A stretch of DNA of 64,000 nucleotides from Sphagnum compactum (GCA_965153455.1 OZ234502.1:14787495-14851494); one strand, 5' to 3'; numbered from the stretch's first letter, positions 33,600 through 47,754 are shown. Notes: a model not told the origin generated them from the sequence alone. Numbers and translations: made by a program.

Positions 33600-36500
33600 A
33601 TTATTTTTTCCCTCAATCTAAGCAAAGTGGTTCCTAGTTCCGAGGTTTAACTCTTGATTAAAAAAATAAAATAAAAACTTATGAGATTTTATAACATGGC
33701 TCCTTTTATATTAGCCTTTTCAAAAATTCAATGCATGTTAGATTAAGAGGTTGTATGTAGATGTTATGACAAATGGAACGGAAGGGTTCCAACCATCAAG
33801 CGTGACATTGAATTGAACATCAACATACGGCTCCTTCATATTCCATCATGGTGAGTTACGATTTTCTCACAATGTCTTTGTATCTTCAAATTGGACACAA
33901 CGCATTAGATCCTTAGTGAATTTCATTACTTACCTTGAACCACCTTACTTGCTAGATTACAACTACATAGTAGTTCCACTTCCAACCGAGTTTTTGTGAG
34001 TGCATATCTTAATGGTGAAGGTGTGCAAGAATTCCTCACAAGCTACTGGTTGGTTTTTCGTGCAACCTTCAACACGGTATAAAGTGCTTCTTTTAAAGGT
34101 GGCAACAAAATTTCACTGTCAAAACTCAAAGAACTCTTTACAATTGTATCACTTTTCTTCACGATTACTTTCTTTGTAGCTTTATCATTGGCTTTCAATT
34201 CTTTGTTTGCAATCAACTTTTTCATAGTTTTTACATCTTGTTTTTTATGTTTTTCCTTTTAAGGCTTCTCTAATGCAACATTTTTATCCTTTGAAAATTT
34301 CCTAATAGCTTGATTGAATGTTCCAAAAATGGATTATCTTCTCTAGTTCCTTGTTGAAGAATGTGAAGCACAACTTGAAGGTTTTCAGATATGAAAGTTT
34401 ATTTTATTTATTCACAAATTAGAAGGAGTATTCCAAAAAACCTTTACTATGATAGTGGATTAATTTCCTTACCAATTATTAAAATAATTTTTGTACTCCA
34501 TTCGTAAAATCAAAAACTAAAAAATAATTTTACAAAATAATTATAAATTATATATGAAATCATCTATAAAAATTATATCAAAATTTTTAATTATTCAAAA
34601 ACATTTTCAAAAAATTTATGATGTAGTAACAAACATTTGATTTATATATGTAATTATTAAAAATGTATACTTGATCTATTGTATTATAATCCCGAGAAAT
34701 ACATTAATTACAATAATTACTCTAACTACAATGAGATTATTGTAAATTCTTTAAATCACATGAAAAAATAAATTATAATTTTTAAATGAATAAATAAGTT
34801 CAATTGTAAAGTATCAAACTATGGTACTTAATGTATAAAAAAATAAGTAACAGTTATTTAACAATAATTAGAACTTACTTACAATAAGTTTTTTTGTAAA
34901 ATTATTATTCCTACTATAAAAATCTATGTAGTAAAATAATTATTTATTGTAAGTAAAAAATTAAAATAAAATAAAGTTTTTACTTAAATTATGAATTTTA
35001 ATGTAAGGCTATAAACTTTTAATGTTGAATACGACCTTAAATTTATAAATTTCGTAATTAGTATGTAATTTGAATAATTAATATATGATCTATTTTTAAA
35101 AAATTTATCAAAAAATTTAGTATTAGTTTACATTTTTATGTTATAATAACATATTTTGAAATAATTTTCAATTTGTAAAAAATGAAATAACTTATTTGAA
35201 TTCAATTATTATCAATGTAGTAATTATGTTCCTTAGTCTAATTGTAAGTAAATTATTGTGAATATTGTGAATATAAATGGGTGCTTTAATTAATTGTAAT
35301 GTAATCCTGGAATTATTGTTATTTAAACAATTATCTTAATTTCACTGTAATTATTTTATATTAAATATGAGTTTAAAATACTAATTTACATTATTTTTAT
35401 TAAATAACGTTAATTTAGTTATTAGAATTTTTTATATGACTAAAAAATAAGAATAAGTTGTGTAAAAAATAGAACCAAATCATACATAACTTGCGTTATA
35501 TACATTGTATGTATGTTTTGGTATCAAACCATATATTAATGAATAAAATACACTTAATACATCAATATAAACCCTTACACCTTGGATTACACAAAATAGG
35601 CAAGTTTGAGTATGCACAAGGTTACAACTCATTCGACCACATTGGCAACTAATGGGGCATAAATGTATTTTTTTGGATTAAAACCATGTTAAAAGTTTTC
35701 CAAATGGAAGAACAAAGAAAACATTAGTTACAAGTTAGCTACAGTGTAGTTACAAGCGCAAAGAAATGGAAAAAATAGTTGCAAAAATAACCAATGATAT
35801 TTGTAAATGACAAATAATCACAAGTAGTCATAAATTGATTGGTTGCAAGAACCCAATTTTCTTTTAATGAATATAGAAAGGATATTTCATAACAAAAAAC
35901 TTAACAATTGCATTGCCACATGGATTTAACCTTTTTTTGGCAAGTTGTTTCTCCACTTTTCCTTTCATTGGACTATTCACTTCCTTTTCAAATATTTTGC
36001 AATACTTAAATGGTTTGCATTCACATGTTTTTTCAATGTTGTTAGTATGTTTGTTGTATTGTATAAGATTAGACCTTTCCTTGTTTGAATTTTGTGGTTA
36101 CAAAATACAACTGGACTTTATAACAAGTAATACATCTCATGGTTTGAGCTTTGAAGGCATTTCAAATCAACATGTTTGTTATTATTCACACACAAAAAAA
36201 GGTCAAACATAAATGTTTTTACCATTTGACTTCCAAATTGTTTTTTGAGCATGCAATCTTATGTTTTCTTTCATTGTTTTTTTTTCACTTTCTAGATTTT
36301 GGTTGTAGTTTGAAGCCTAGAGTTTATTTCACATTCTTGCAAAATTTCTTCTTCCATTATATCATTTGTGAAAACTTCAAATGCATTTTCACTTATCATA
36401 TTTTCATTTCTAAAAGATTGGGCCATTTTCAGTTTTCACAAAAAAATGTAGCTTTGAGATGGAGGGAAAAAACCAAATAGGTGTATGATAAACTAAAGCA

Positions 36501-36790
36501 CCAAAACTTGCCCTATAACCCAAAATAAAAGCATTTACAAAGAGATTTATAATTTTCTCTTCAATATCTTTTGGAAACATATACAAGTCGAATATGCTTA
36601 TGTTTTTGTTAATGTTAAAATCTTTAAAAAATGACAATGTTTTTACTAAAAAAACAAAAAGTTATTTTTTTCCACAAAAAAAGGAAACAAAAGAAGAATA
36701 TAGAACAAATGAAAAAAGGAAAAAAATGGGGGAAAAATAAAATAAATAAAAGACAAAAAATGGACAAATTCAAGTTTTTTTCCCCTTTAT
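33600..36790. other. Very AT-rich intergenic DNA, no gene supported
   Basis: From 34450 to 35580 the sequence is extremely A/T-rich with no complexity suggesting coding. A 60-codon Lys-rich minus ORF (34043-34225) and a plus ORF at 35913-36212 have no recognisable domains. Around 35870 a degenerate TTCTTTTAATG resembles a decayed CACTA end. 36630-36790 is A-rich low-complexity sequence. Confidence 0.6.
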
Positions 36791-36869
36791 TTTTTTTTTA
36801 TCATAAAGGAGTTCCACCACTTACACAAGGCAATGGGTGGGGTAATACCTCACCATGGTATGCAACATA

Positions 36870-37510
36870 ATGAACCAACAACAACAATGCAATGAATTAA
36901 CAACAACACTAACAATATAGGGGGTAAATGGGGATGGTGGGTACTTGGTAATTGGAGGCATATATTAACATGATGGACCACCAATTCACTACTTACAAGG
37001 TGATGGTGATGGGGGTAATACCTCACCAAAACAACATTAGGAAGAATCAACAACACAAAGGAACAACACTAACAACAAGGGGGGAATGGTTAAGGTGGGT
37101 ACCTAGGAACATAACAAGTAGCACTGGTGATGTGATGAACCGATAACAATACCAATAATGTGACAAACTAACATGACACTAGCAACACGATGAACCAATG
37201 GTAGCACCAGTAATGACAACAAACTAGTAGAAGCACCAACAACACAATGAACTAGTAAGGTGACAATTAAACAATAATAGCAACAATGTAACAACTAGCC
37301 CCACCACCAACAACATCACAAACCATGAACAAAAGTAGTAATGTGATGGACCAAAAATAACACAAGTAATGTAATGGACCAATAATAATATTAACATTAG
37401 CAATATGATAAACAATACACTAACAATGTGACGGGTAACAACAACACAAAGAAACAACTCAAAGGGACAACATAAGAAAACAACACAAAAGAACAACAAG
37501 AAAACAAGAT
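36870..37510. repeat. Degenerate AACAAC/GATGAACCA repeat tract
   Basis: About 640 bp of irregular copies of a unit of roughly 30 bp built from AACAACACCAA, AATGTGATGAACCAATAA and TGGTGGGTACC words. It creates several chance minus-strand ORFs rich in Leu, Val and His, which share no start or domain and are not counted as genes. Confidence 0.65.
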
Positions 37511-39739
37511 AAATGATCAACGTGATAAAAAAATAAAATTCTTAATTTTTATTAGGAACAATTGACCCCAAAGGGGTTTTAATACACTTGGGCACCACTT
37601 GGGCTTCCTATTTAACAATTGACAATTTTAAACTAACATAATTTAACTATTAGCTTGAGAACCAAGTTTTATTTCTCTCATAGAACTAACCCAATTTTCA
37701 AAATTTTATTAAAAAATAACCAATTTCATCCAAGTGAGAACAACCCAACATTGCAAATAATCCATTAATGAACAAAGGAGAACATCATTTAGAAAACACA
37801 TCATAAACATGACACAATTGTGTTATACTTGAATTTTCAAACATCAAATTGGTAACAAAATTGGTTGGGATCTATAGTCACCTTACATATAAAAGGTTAT
37901 GAGTTCATTCTATTGTTAAAAATCATGTTAGATATTATTTTCATAAGGTCCACCTAACTATGGTACATGTTACCTTGTGATTGATTGGGGGTCAAACCAT
38001 AAGGGAACTTGGTTGTTGCAACCTTAATTGGAATATGTGATTTAAATTTTTGACATTGAAAATGAAATGTTTTTCTCAAGATGAAGGCAAGACTTTGAAG
38101 CTTTATGTCAAGGCAGGTTGAATGTGAATTCAAAAACATTCTATGAATTCAATGAAGTTCAATGAAGTGACAACTAAAAAAATGTGAAGGGAAACAACCC
38201 AAAACTCTTCAGGTGACTTCCATCTTTGGGACTTAGGTTCCCAATGAGTCCTCGATATTTAGAATGATATTGGGCAAAGAAAAATTATGGAATGGCATAA
38301 TTTTTGGATTGTTGAAAAGGTCTTAATGGGAATTATAATGGCCAAAATAAGCTTAATGGTTAGAAGTTAAATAACTTTAAAAAAATAACAAGCATGAAAA
38401 GTTCAACCTTCCCGTATGTAGAATGTGATATGAAAGACTTAATGATGTTCAATTGAAGAGCCATAACATGGGAAAGTTAATTTCAAGAGTTACTAGATAA
38501 AACCCAAGTTTGTTTCGATTGAACAAGAAAATTTCAAAAAATAATTTTTTAAAAAGTGAAGTGGTAATATTATGGGTTGAATATACATGTGGACATTTTT
38601 AGTTGGTAAAAAGTTTTATATTTTTCTAAACCAACTTTACGAAGAATTGGGAAAATTGTTGATTACTATTTTTTTGGGGGGGAGGGGGGGGGGTGGATAC
38701 TTCTATATAACAATATAAGAATTAAAACATTTACCAGTATCATTTAGGCAACTTCTTGGTCAGGATTTGTCATTGCAATGTTGCTCTTTCTCATTAGAGC
38801 ATTTAAAAAAATGAATCCCTATGACATGGTAAATTTTTTTTGTCTTATTGTTAAGCTAGCTCATAAGTTTTCTTTTCAAAAGTGGGAATCAAGCATGATG
38901 GATCCATAGGTTTTATGGCCAACTTCTATGTTTGTACTCAAAAGGACAATTAGGCCTCTTTATAGCTGATCAATTACTAGGCTTATTGCTAGCTATAAGT
39001 GATAAACTTGATACCATGTTCCCTTAACATGAATAGTACCCATTGTTGTACACAACTCCAAAAGAGAAATTAATCCACTTATTAGACCATAAATTAATTT
39101 GTCTTTCAAAACTAACACCATAGTACGTTGGTGGCTTCAACACAAATCATATTTTTCTAGAAATGCTGAAAATTTTAAAAAATATCTTTCTGAAAGAACC
39201 AATTTTGTGAAGAAAAAGGAAGAATTTTTTCAGGGAATATTAGTTTTTAGTAATGGAATATACAATTGGGCATAAAACCAATGCATGAATGGATATCTAG
39301 TTGGTGACATGAATCTTGTTGCCATGTCAACAAATATGATGCGGCAATTTTTCCATTGGCCTAGTCATATTTTGTATGAATCCATGGCCTCATGTGATGA
39401 ACAAAGTGTTGTACATTAATAAGATCTAACCATGGTAGAGGTGAACCCACAAAGTAAAACATCATGTAAGGAATTCAGATATGAATCTAATACACTTAGA
39501 AAAAAAAGTAGATGCACAAATTAAATATTCCACATCCCACAAACCGATAGACTATATATCAAGAAGAACAATGCTATAAAATATATGTATGGTATATGGT
39601 CCACAAATGCAAAGTTTCATGGTGGAAATTAACTTAATGTTTTTGTGATTACAAAAAATAATTTTGATGATGTCATATATCATGTAATAGCCAAATATTT
39701 AAGCAATGCACATGGCATTATCTCAAACTTTACACCATA
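37511..39739. other. No recognisable feature
   Basis: AT-rich intergenic sequence. A G-rich stretch (GGGGGGGGAGGGGGGGGGG) lies at about 38675-38695. Confidence 0.6.
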
Positions 39740-40430
39740 CTAGTGTGGCCTGTGCCGTTGGCCCAAGTGTTACCAAGTCCTCAACTGATTTTTCCTCCAA
39801 AACCTGGTTTTCTGGAATTTATTTGAATTTTCAGAGGCAGAATTCACTTAAAAATCAATATCTCCCACATTCTGAATCCAAATCTTACCAAATAAATTCC
39901 ATTAAATCCTCCTCATCAAGATCTTTCCAACATGACCAAAGGCACATTCCAATTCCTCTGGAATCTTCAGCTACGTTTTAATCTAATTTTCAGTGAAGAA
40001 ACCATTCAATACTCATGAACTTCTATACTGCAAGTCCAAATGCCATGAAACCAAGCCGATGCACCCCTCCTCCTCAAGAGCTTTCCAAAGAGACCAAAAA
40101 ATTGATCTGAAGCATCCCGGTTCAATGCATCTCATAAGTACAAACAAAACAAAACAAATAAACTACCTTGCTTCATAGGTAGACTAGTGTGGCCTGTGCT
40201 GTTGACCCAAGTGTGAACCCATTAGAAAATAGGGGAACTTAACATGTGAACATTTGTTAATGTATGTATCTATTTTTTGAACAGCCAAATATGAAAGGAA
40301 ATGATGCTTGAATTGAATGGTAAGCCTTCAAGTGTTATCACATTCTCAACTGATTTTTCCTTCCAAAACCTGGGTTTTTGGAATTTATTTGAATTTTCAG
40401 TGACAGAAAGCACTTAAAAATCAATATCTC
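39740..40430 (+). repeat. Direct repeat, second copy interrupted by a 121-bp insertion
   Basis: 39740-39870 (TAGTGTGGCCTGTGCCGTTG, then CTCAACTGATTTTTCC, then AAAAATCAATATCTCCC) recurs at 40185-40430. In the second copy a 121-bp segment (40215-40335) is inserted and bounded by the 7-bp direct repeat CAAGTGT (40208-40214, 40329-40335). No terminal inverted repeats are clear on the insert. The ORFs around 39706-40178 are not recognisable proteins. Confidence 0.6.
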
Positions 40431-43400
40431 CCCCCAAACAAACAAATTGCCTTCCTTTATAGAGAGATTTTAGTTTTATGTAAAAAGTTATATTTATTTG
40501 CAAATATATAGTGAAAAGGGTTTAAGTCCGGTCATTTATCCTACTCCGCTGTCTGGTTTCTTTCTCCTTTTTAGAATTGCAACAAGTAGGCTAGTGTGAC
40601 ATATTTTAGAGATTTTTCTGATTCCTAACCAGTGCTTCTTTTGGTGCAAAATTTTGCACTACCATGACCCAAAAAATATTTCAGTGAAAGGATACAAAGA
40701 ATTTTTTGGGCAGAAATATGCTAAAGTTGCCATATTTTGAGGGAAAAAAGAGTCTAAGTTGCCATATTGGCTAGTCAGATTTCGCTCAATCCTCTTGTTG
40801 ATGATCAGGAGTCCACCTACTTCACAAAATTGACGATTAGAAGGAAAAAAAAAAAAAAAACCGTGCTTCTAACCACTTAAATATTGCATAGAAAAAAAAA
40901 AAAAACACGGTGCTTCTAACCAGTTAAATATTGCAACACAATATGTAGTTGTTGAGCCCCTTTACAGGTCTAAATAGACAGAAAAACAAGAAGCTCATAC
41001 TAAAATGACCAGTGTTGTTAGTTGATTATTGCTTTTTTTTTCATAACCAGCCAAGTAGGTTATTTTATATTACATATTTTTGGATCACAGGGTATTGATG
41101 TAATTAATTAAAAAAATGGACCCACCAATTATCAAATTATTCATTTTTTTTTGGGTAATAACTGCTGGCTATGCATAAGGATTGGTTCTCCAATTCCCTT
41201 GAGAACTGTTGGTTATATTGCCTAGAAAAAGGGTAGGTTGTAGGGGTTTTTTATTTTATTTTATTTACTTTTCTATTTTCTATCATAAACATGTTGAGGG
41301 TTTTATGATTGATAGTTTGCACGGATGGAATTTCAATTATCTGCGTAGGTTATTTGAGAATTCAGTACTCAACCCATGAAGTTTTGTTGATGCTTCAAAT
41401 AACATGTATTACTGGGTATGTTATTTCATCATTTTTCAAAAAAATTCATTAGCATCTATAGATTATCAATAATCAGGTTCATAGCTGAGATTTTTTTCTC
41501 AATAATTGGTCAACACTAATAATGACTATGCCCTTTATGGAAAGTTCAAAGTTGAAACAAAAAACTTCCCCTACTTTATATTGAACTTCTCATGTTGATA
41601 CATACACTTGTATGAAGGTACCCATCTATCATATGCAAACATATTTCAGATGTCATCACCCATCAGAATTATTTGCAAAGAAAATGAAATTTAGGAATAA
41701 AACTTTGGGTTTCACTGAAATTAAGGATGATAGTCAAAATGCAAAATAGGAATGTGAAATTGGAAAGTAACAATGGGAAAAATTCTTTTTTTTCCTAAAC
41801 CAAAGATGATTTGAGTTCTTCTTGTTACATTTATCTATGTGTCTATTTAGGTTACGAGATGTGTGTTGCTTAGGGGATTACAGAAAGCCTACCTAATGAG
41901 TTAACTAGGGATTTCCTACTTTAGGGAATACTTAGAGATTATTTAAAGGGTACAAGCTAACTCACTTAGGGATTATTTAAAGGGTTACAGTCTAACTCAT
42001 AGTGCAAGAGAGGCCTAATAGACCTACATAGGGGGCTATCTAAGATAGAGTATATCAAAAATCTAATCTCTAATCTATGAGATGGTAACCTAGGTAGATT
42101 GTAGTGTGGTTGGAATAGAAATTTGTGGTGACTACTTAAGGGTATTCATTCTTATTTTTGGAGAGTGATCTTTACTTTAGTGGATCTTATAGATAGCTTT
42201 TAAAAAAAGGGAGGATGAGTGGGCCGGATGAGGCTCAAACTGAGGCCTAAAGTGAGGATTACTTTTATGGAGAACTTTATTATGAGTGGGTAAGATGAGG
42301 CTCAAACTAAGGTGTAAATTGAGGATTATTTTATCGACAACTTTATTGGGTGAATTAAGAGCCAAAAGTTTATCCCCAAATCCTACACCAATGCTTAGTC
42401 TCCTGTCTAGGGGCAAAGCTAATAAATTGAGATCTCAATTGGCCTCCATCTCAATCATACTCAAGATATTAGTTAACAAATTGGAATATGTAGCTTTGTT
42501 ATGATGTTGTTCAAGTGGAAATCGTCAATAAGAATATGTAGTCAAATTTGGTGATCAAAACATGAGAGTAGAAAAATTTTAAACAACTTTCACATTGTAG
42601 TCAGTTAGGGTGATTTTGGGCAAAAAATTTATTGTTGTTTCAGTTATGGGTATTTTTTTTAAAGAAAGGAATTTGTGACAGAATAATCTTAAATTTATTT
42701 TTTTCACAAAATGGTGAAAGTTTGCCACCAAAAAAAATCACTGAAGCAGCGCATTGCTTAATGGCTATGCCCCTAATGGTATGAAATCAAACCATCAACA
42801 GTTATATAACTGAAACATGTTCCATTAACTTCTTTGAAAACGAACTGATATAAATAGTTCAGAGTAACATCCAGTGAAGATTCCTCAAAATGTGGGTCCA
42901 AAGGAATTCTGCTTCTTCTCAAGTCTCTCACTGACAAGCAAAGCCAACAAAATTCAAATGTACAGTAAGTTAAAAACATGTCAGTGGCCTTGTACCTTGA
43001 CTACCATCGGAGTACCATGGCAAGTTCAACATTTCAATGTTGGAAAATGGAGTACCATAGCAAGTTCAACACTATGATGTTTGAATCATTATTTTATTTT
43101 GAAGATTCCATGTCAAACACATAATCTGGAAATATTCTAAAAAATTACCTTATTTTTCTTTGAAAAATCAATTTAAAATCATTTCATTATTTCTGAAACC
43201 AACATAATAGCTGCCAAGGTGACCCAGTAAATTTCCTCGTCCAGCAAGCAAAGTTGGCAATGATAATGATCTTAATTTGCAAACCCAGACAGTAAGAATC
43301 CACAAAACGTATCAACAGCGATCCTTCAATAAATAATTAGCATCAGCGGTTTATTACTGTTGGTGATAGATGCGTGGGTGCACACAATGAGCAGGTTTCT

Positions 43401-43739
43401 GTGTCCAGACTTATACAGTAGCATGCACTTCCTGCCAAGGATGGAACCAGCTTGAATGTGTGACAAACTGTATTGAAAGTGAGCTGATTGGGTAACCCCT
43501 AAACACCTGCCTCTTTTTGGACATCAACTCAGAGTGCAATTCGTCTCATTGTAAAACTTTCAGAATTATGTCCTCATGTCATTGAGGCATCAAACGAAAC
43601 AATCATCAAAACTTGACTGATTACCCCTAATAAATGATGTTTACCTACCCCATCCAAAATATAACTGCAACTCTTGCTAATGATAGAGATACCCAGAAAG
43701 CTCACTCTCTTCTCAACTCTTCTTTCATCCCCTAACCCC
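40431..43739. other. Intergenic; local tandem duplications only
   Basis: Poly-A tracts lie near 40842-40860 and 40888-40905. At 42214-42350 a 70-bp unit (GATGAGTGGGxxxGATGAGGC) is present twice. At 41930-41995 TTAGGGATTATTTAAAGGGT is present twice. 43010-43220 resembles 51340-51540 in the same orientation, so duplicated sequence may extend left of C. No gene was recognised. Confidence 0.55.
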
Positions 43740-43789
43740 TCTTTTAACCTCTAAAAACTGTTATTCACAAAGTAATGAAATTTCATTAA

Positions 43790-44168
43790 GGCCAGCTTTA
43801 CACTATGAGTCAGGGCCAAAAAAAAACTTGGGGCCAACTTTGAGCATTTTTATGTTGCAACTTGGCCCCAAGGTACTAATAAATGTTAGAACATTGACCT
43901 CAGGATATTAATAAATGCTGGAATATTGGTCCCAGTGTTGCAAATTGGCCTCCCAAATTTGATGGTATCTTTTTTTGGGGCCTTGGGGCCAAAACAAGGC
44001 CATAATGTTCAGAATTTATTAGTAACTTGGGGCAGATTGAAAAGATTTTTTTCTACATAAGCCTTGACTCCTAGTTTAAAGCCCTTGGGCCTGATTTCAG
44101 CTTTTGCACCAATAGGAATGCTGGATTTGGATTGAACATTGGCCCTGACTCCTAGTGTAAAGTGGGTC
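43790..44168. mobile_element. MITE H (PIF/Harbinger, Tourist-like), TAA target duplication
   Basis: 379 bp flanked by TAA (43787-43789 and 44169-44171). The ends are near-perfect inverted repeats of about 29 bp: GGCCAGCTTTACACTATGAG and, as reverse complement of the right end, GACCCACTTTACACTAGGAG. The empty site is preserved in C' at about 63821 (CATTAAATATGGG in C orientation), which proves the insertion and its boundaries. A relative is at 61995-62350. Confidence 0.85.
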
Positions 44169-44190
44169 TAAATATGGGTATGAAACGCAG

Positions 44191-44402
44191 CCAGGGCGAA
44201 TTGACCCCTACACTGGAATCATGGTAAAACCCAAAACCCCTTTAGATTGTTAGAAAGTATTCTAAATATTATAAATCTCACCTCCACAGACTAAATCTGG
44301 CTCACTAAGTCCAAATCTTTAAATTTTGGGGAATAATAAGGCCATTTAAATGAGATTTGGGGTTTTTACCATGATTCCAATGTGGGGGTCAAATCGCCCT
44401 GG
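44191..44402. mobile_element. MITE K2, palindromic
   Basis: The terminal inverted repeats run CCAGGGCGAATTGACCCC at the left and GGGGTCAAATCGCCCTGG at the right, then ACACTGGxATCATGGTAAAA. This core resembles the GGTACCATGGTAAAA of family K. The same insertion exists in C' (63589-63801), so it is older than the C/C' duplication. Confidence 0.7.
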
Positions 44403-46539
44403 ATTCGCCCTGGTTATAGAACGCGGAACCTCATCATTAAATGCACGACGTTTGAAAATATTTATACCTGCAGTACGCACAACAATAGCAGTGATTGGTC
44501 GGTTGAAGCCAATCAAGGCTTCAAGATAAATACAAGAGAGCATGAAACTCAGATTTGGTCAAATTTTGTGCAATCTGATTTTCCATCCCCAGCCCCAGTG
44601 TAGTTTTTCCATGTTTCTAATAATCTCACCCTCTTTATGACCAAATAGGGGTGCTGGTGCTGTGTTTGCCTTACTTTGCGGATATCTCTAATGTCCTTCA
44701 CCTGATTGGTACCTCTTATTTGTTAGAAGGCATGAAATGCCACCCCCACTGGCCTTCCTGGCCCCAAAAGTCAGTACACACCATATTTTCATTTAGACCC
44801 TCCGTAAATTGACATGGACTTCCCTAATGAGCGAGCCATTTGGAACCTACGAGCACACGCTACATGGTTCAATTTTTTTTTGAGAAATATTTATGTTATT
44901 CGTTGCAACATCAATTTAAATTACTGGAAAAAACCATTCTTGGCTTATCAGAAGCTTAGATTTTAACTAGTCTACTTTTAGATCTTCCAAAGACTTAAGA
45001 TACAGGTTTGCTAAACTAGATGAAGGTTGTAAAGATATTATATTCAGTGTTGTTATGGTAATACCTTAGTGGGATATAAGTTTGGCATTTCCTCTCAAAG
45101 AACCAGCTGCCTTTTAAAGGAATGATGTATGAGCTTTGGTCTGTCTGATACCTTGTAATAAATAGGTCTCACCAGGGATTCTTCCAGCAACAAATTTCTG
45201 CCAAATTGTGACTTGAAACATACTAACCTATTTCATTCTATACCAGGGAATTTATGGAACAAAGGCCCAAATTCACTGATGGCTATTGTCGCTTGTTGTC
45301 TCTTCTTGAATTGTCAGGCCATGGATAGTAACACTTCCTTCAATTCAGTGAGTTCTTCATTTGATTTTGATGGAAAAATTTCCAAATCTCCAGATTTAAA
45401 TGTTATCTTCCAGTAAGTAGCCAAAAACATACAAGGATCCTTTTATTAAAAATTACTTTTATATCTGGTGTACAGCCAAATTCTTTTCAGGATGATCGCC
45501 ACTTTGGCTACAACAAAAAACTGAGAAATGAAACTGGGGGTTTGACGCAGGCGCAGCAGAATCAAGTAACCAGCACATTTATGGCACGTGAGCATTCACA
45601 TCAAATGTGCACAAAACCTTCACAAGTTGTACATGGCTCATCTCATGGAGGAGTAAGGATCATGCAGAGCTTGATTAATTGACAAACGACATATTGGTCA
45701 AGATGTCCACCTGATGATTAGTTACCTCCAATATTCTGTCAGACCTGCCTGAGTCTTTAGCAAAAGAGGATGGAAAATTTATGATTGTCCCAAATGATCA
45801 TCCCACCCTCAACTCCTGTCTTTCATGCAGTTTCTTTACCTCTATGTTGTGGGTCCAGGTTTCTGCTTACAATGGCTCCTTTCATCCAAGTTGATCTTCA
45901 TCCTCGAGCTTCATTCATTGGATTAATGTTCCTTCTTAAACCTCACGAATTCAGGTTTTTTTCTCAAATTCCTTAAGTACATCCACTGGTCAGGATCCCG
46001 AGGATTAATTAGCATTCAATGGTGACTGCCATAGGTGGACTGGAGCATTTTTACAAAAGTGCTGTTACTAGTGGTGATGGAGGAAGTGCCTAGGTCTAGA
46101 TGTGCTAATCTAATTATTCTTATTTTTTTTAACGGTGAAAAATTCCTAATGATCACAAATTTTTGGGCTGCTTTTTTCAATTGCTGAAATACAAATTCAC
46201 CAGGTTGTTAAAATTCATCAAAAAAAACACTGTCACTACTTATCTACCTATTTATTTATATATTTTAAATCATTTTGGTTGGAATGGGGATTGGCAATGA
46301 ATATAAGGGCATTCATTGGCACTTAAAAGAGGGTGCCATTGAATAAGATCCTTCACATTCCTAATGAATGGGAGGAAAGCCCTCCTCTTTCCTAGAGGGA
46401 TTTGGATGGATATGAAGTGCCTTTGTGCCTTCCATAATCGAAATACACTATGGAAATTTTTCAAGTGCTTTGTGATATCTACTCCACACTCCCTAATCCA
46501 TGGGGAATGTTTCTCACGTCTGCAGTTATTCATGACTAA

Positions 46540-46787
46540 GAGCATCCCCACTGGTGCTTCGTATGAGACCCTTGCTCATTAAAAACAGATGAAGAAAAGT
46601 GAAGATATGCCGGTTCGGCTTAGGAAAATGGTTTTTTCCCTGCAAATTTGCTGAGTTTGCTGAGGCTAGTAAAAGGTGCATCAAAGATGTGCACCTGCTA
46701 GAGAAGAGTGTAATAAATATGATCTGACTACTTTTCCCTGTTTTTGATTTGTGCAGGGTCACATACTGAGCACCAGTAGGGATGATC
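46540..46787. mobile_element. MITE G (GAGCATCCCCACTGG ends), TAA target duplication
   Basis: Flanked by TAA (46537-46539, 46788-46790). The ends are GAGCATCCCCACTGGTGCT and, reverse-complemented, GATCATCCCTACTGGTGCT. Such ends with TAA/TTA duplications fit PIF/Harbinger-like MITEs. Arm 1 (about 2415) and arm 2 (about 56960) keep the empty site (ATTCATGAC then GACAGTTATT). C' has the element at 60203-60562. Confidence 0.85.
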
Positions 46788-47466
46788 TAAGACAGTTATT
46801 TGCTCTATACATAAATGCATTGTGGCATGTAGCTTTTCACATCCCAAGTTAGCCAAGAAATCCATGTTTTAAATAGGTGTTCTTTTCTTGAAGCATATGA
46901 AACTCATTGTTAAAAGGTTTGGGAACCAGTAGACAGACTTCACCACAAAAGATGTTTGATCATTTAGGTCTCTTATGCCACCATTATTAACCTAGAGGCT
47001 GGTCAAGCCTGGTCTCATAAACATTAGTTAAACCAATTTTAACTTTCCTCCAAGTGAATGCATCTAGCATGATGCAATGAACTTTTTTGCAGAAAATCAT
47101 TGAAGCTGCAAATAAAAATCTCCAAAATTTTGCAATAGTGCAAAATTTCAGACATAGAAAAAAGGCTGCTATGCAGCTTTTTATATTATCACTCTAGACA
47201 AGTAATGTTGTACCAACTAAGTAAGGCAACTTCAATTACACTATTACAATAGTCATTTTCATTTCAACTGATGCTGGCAGTCTCTTTGTTTAGTTTTTCA
47301 CTTTGCATGTACTTTATGCAAAGACATCTGAAAGCAACTGATTCGATTGAAGAGAAATGGGTAAAGTAAAAAAGGGAGTGCTATTGCCACAGATGGCAAT
47401 GTCATATCCACACTCCCCGCAATTGTTTTCTCTGTCATGGGCCTCTGGACATGCTTTTGTCCAATA

Positions 47467-47754
47467 CCCAAATCTGGTTGTAGATATCACACAATTATTT
47501 TGTGAGTTCTATTGTTAGAGTGTGACCTTGAAGAGTTGATAATCTTTCAAAAAAATCACATGTGAGCATTTTGAAAATTTTAAAAATCTTGTATTGACTA
47601 ATTTTTCCTATATCTACCCAAACATTAAGGTGAAAGGAAAAGTCTTTAAAGGCCCAAATGTTCCTTGATGCAAAAATTGGGAAAGTTGAATGCAAATCTT
47701 GGAATTAAGAACTTTCATTATATACCAGATGCCCACTTAAAAAAGGGATAAATT
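47467..47754. other. Junction interval between module C and arm 2
   Basis: About 290 bp that I could not align to either arm; no feature recognised. It marks the inversion junction. Confidence 0.5.

Larger units (their letters stand above)
43740..47466 (+). repeat. Module C, left copy of the inverted pair flanking arm 2
   Basis: Matched in reverse complement by about 59283-63860. Anchors: 44400-44590 against 63415-63605; 44830-45060 against 62360-62590; 45090-45240 against 61830-61985; 46500-46860 against 60110-60620; 47400-47466 against 59283-59350. It is also a diverged direct relative of arm 1 positions 85-3095. Between the two copies, MITE H and a 702-bp block differ in presence. No gene was recognised. 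Confidence 0.8.

Noticed and set aside
36850-37520. Leu/Val-rich minus-strand ORFs resembling membrane proteins
   Set aside because: Generated by an AACAAC-type degenerate tandem repeat read on the complement; frames differ between overlapping ORFs.
44346-44603. Opposing 65-73 codon ORFs
   Set aside because: They lie in MITE K2 and its flank and are not conserved in C'.
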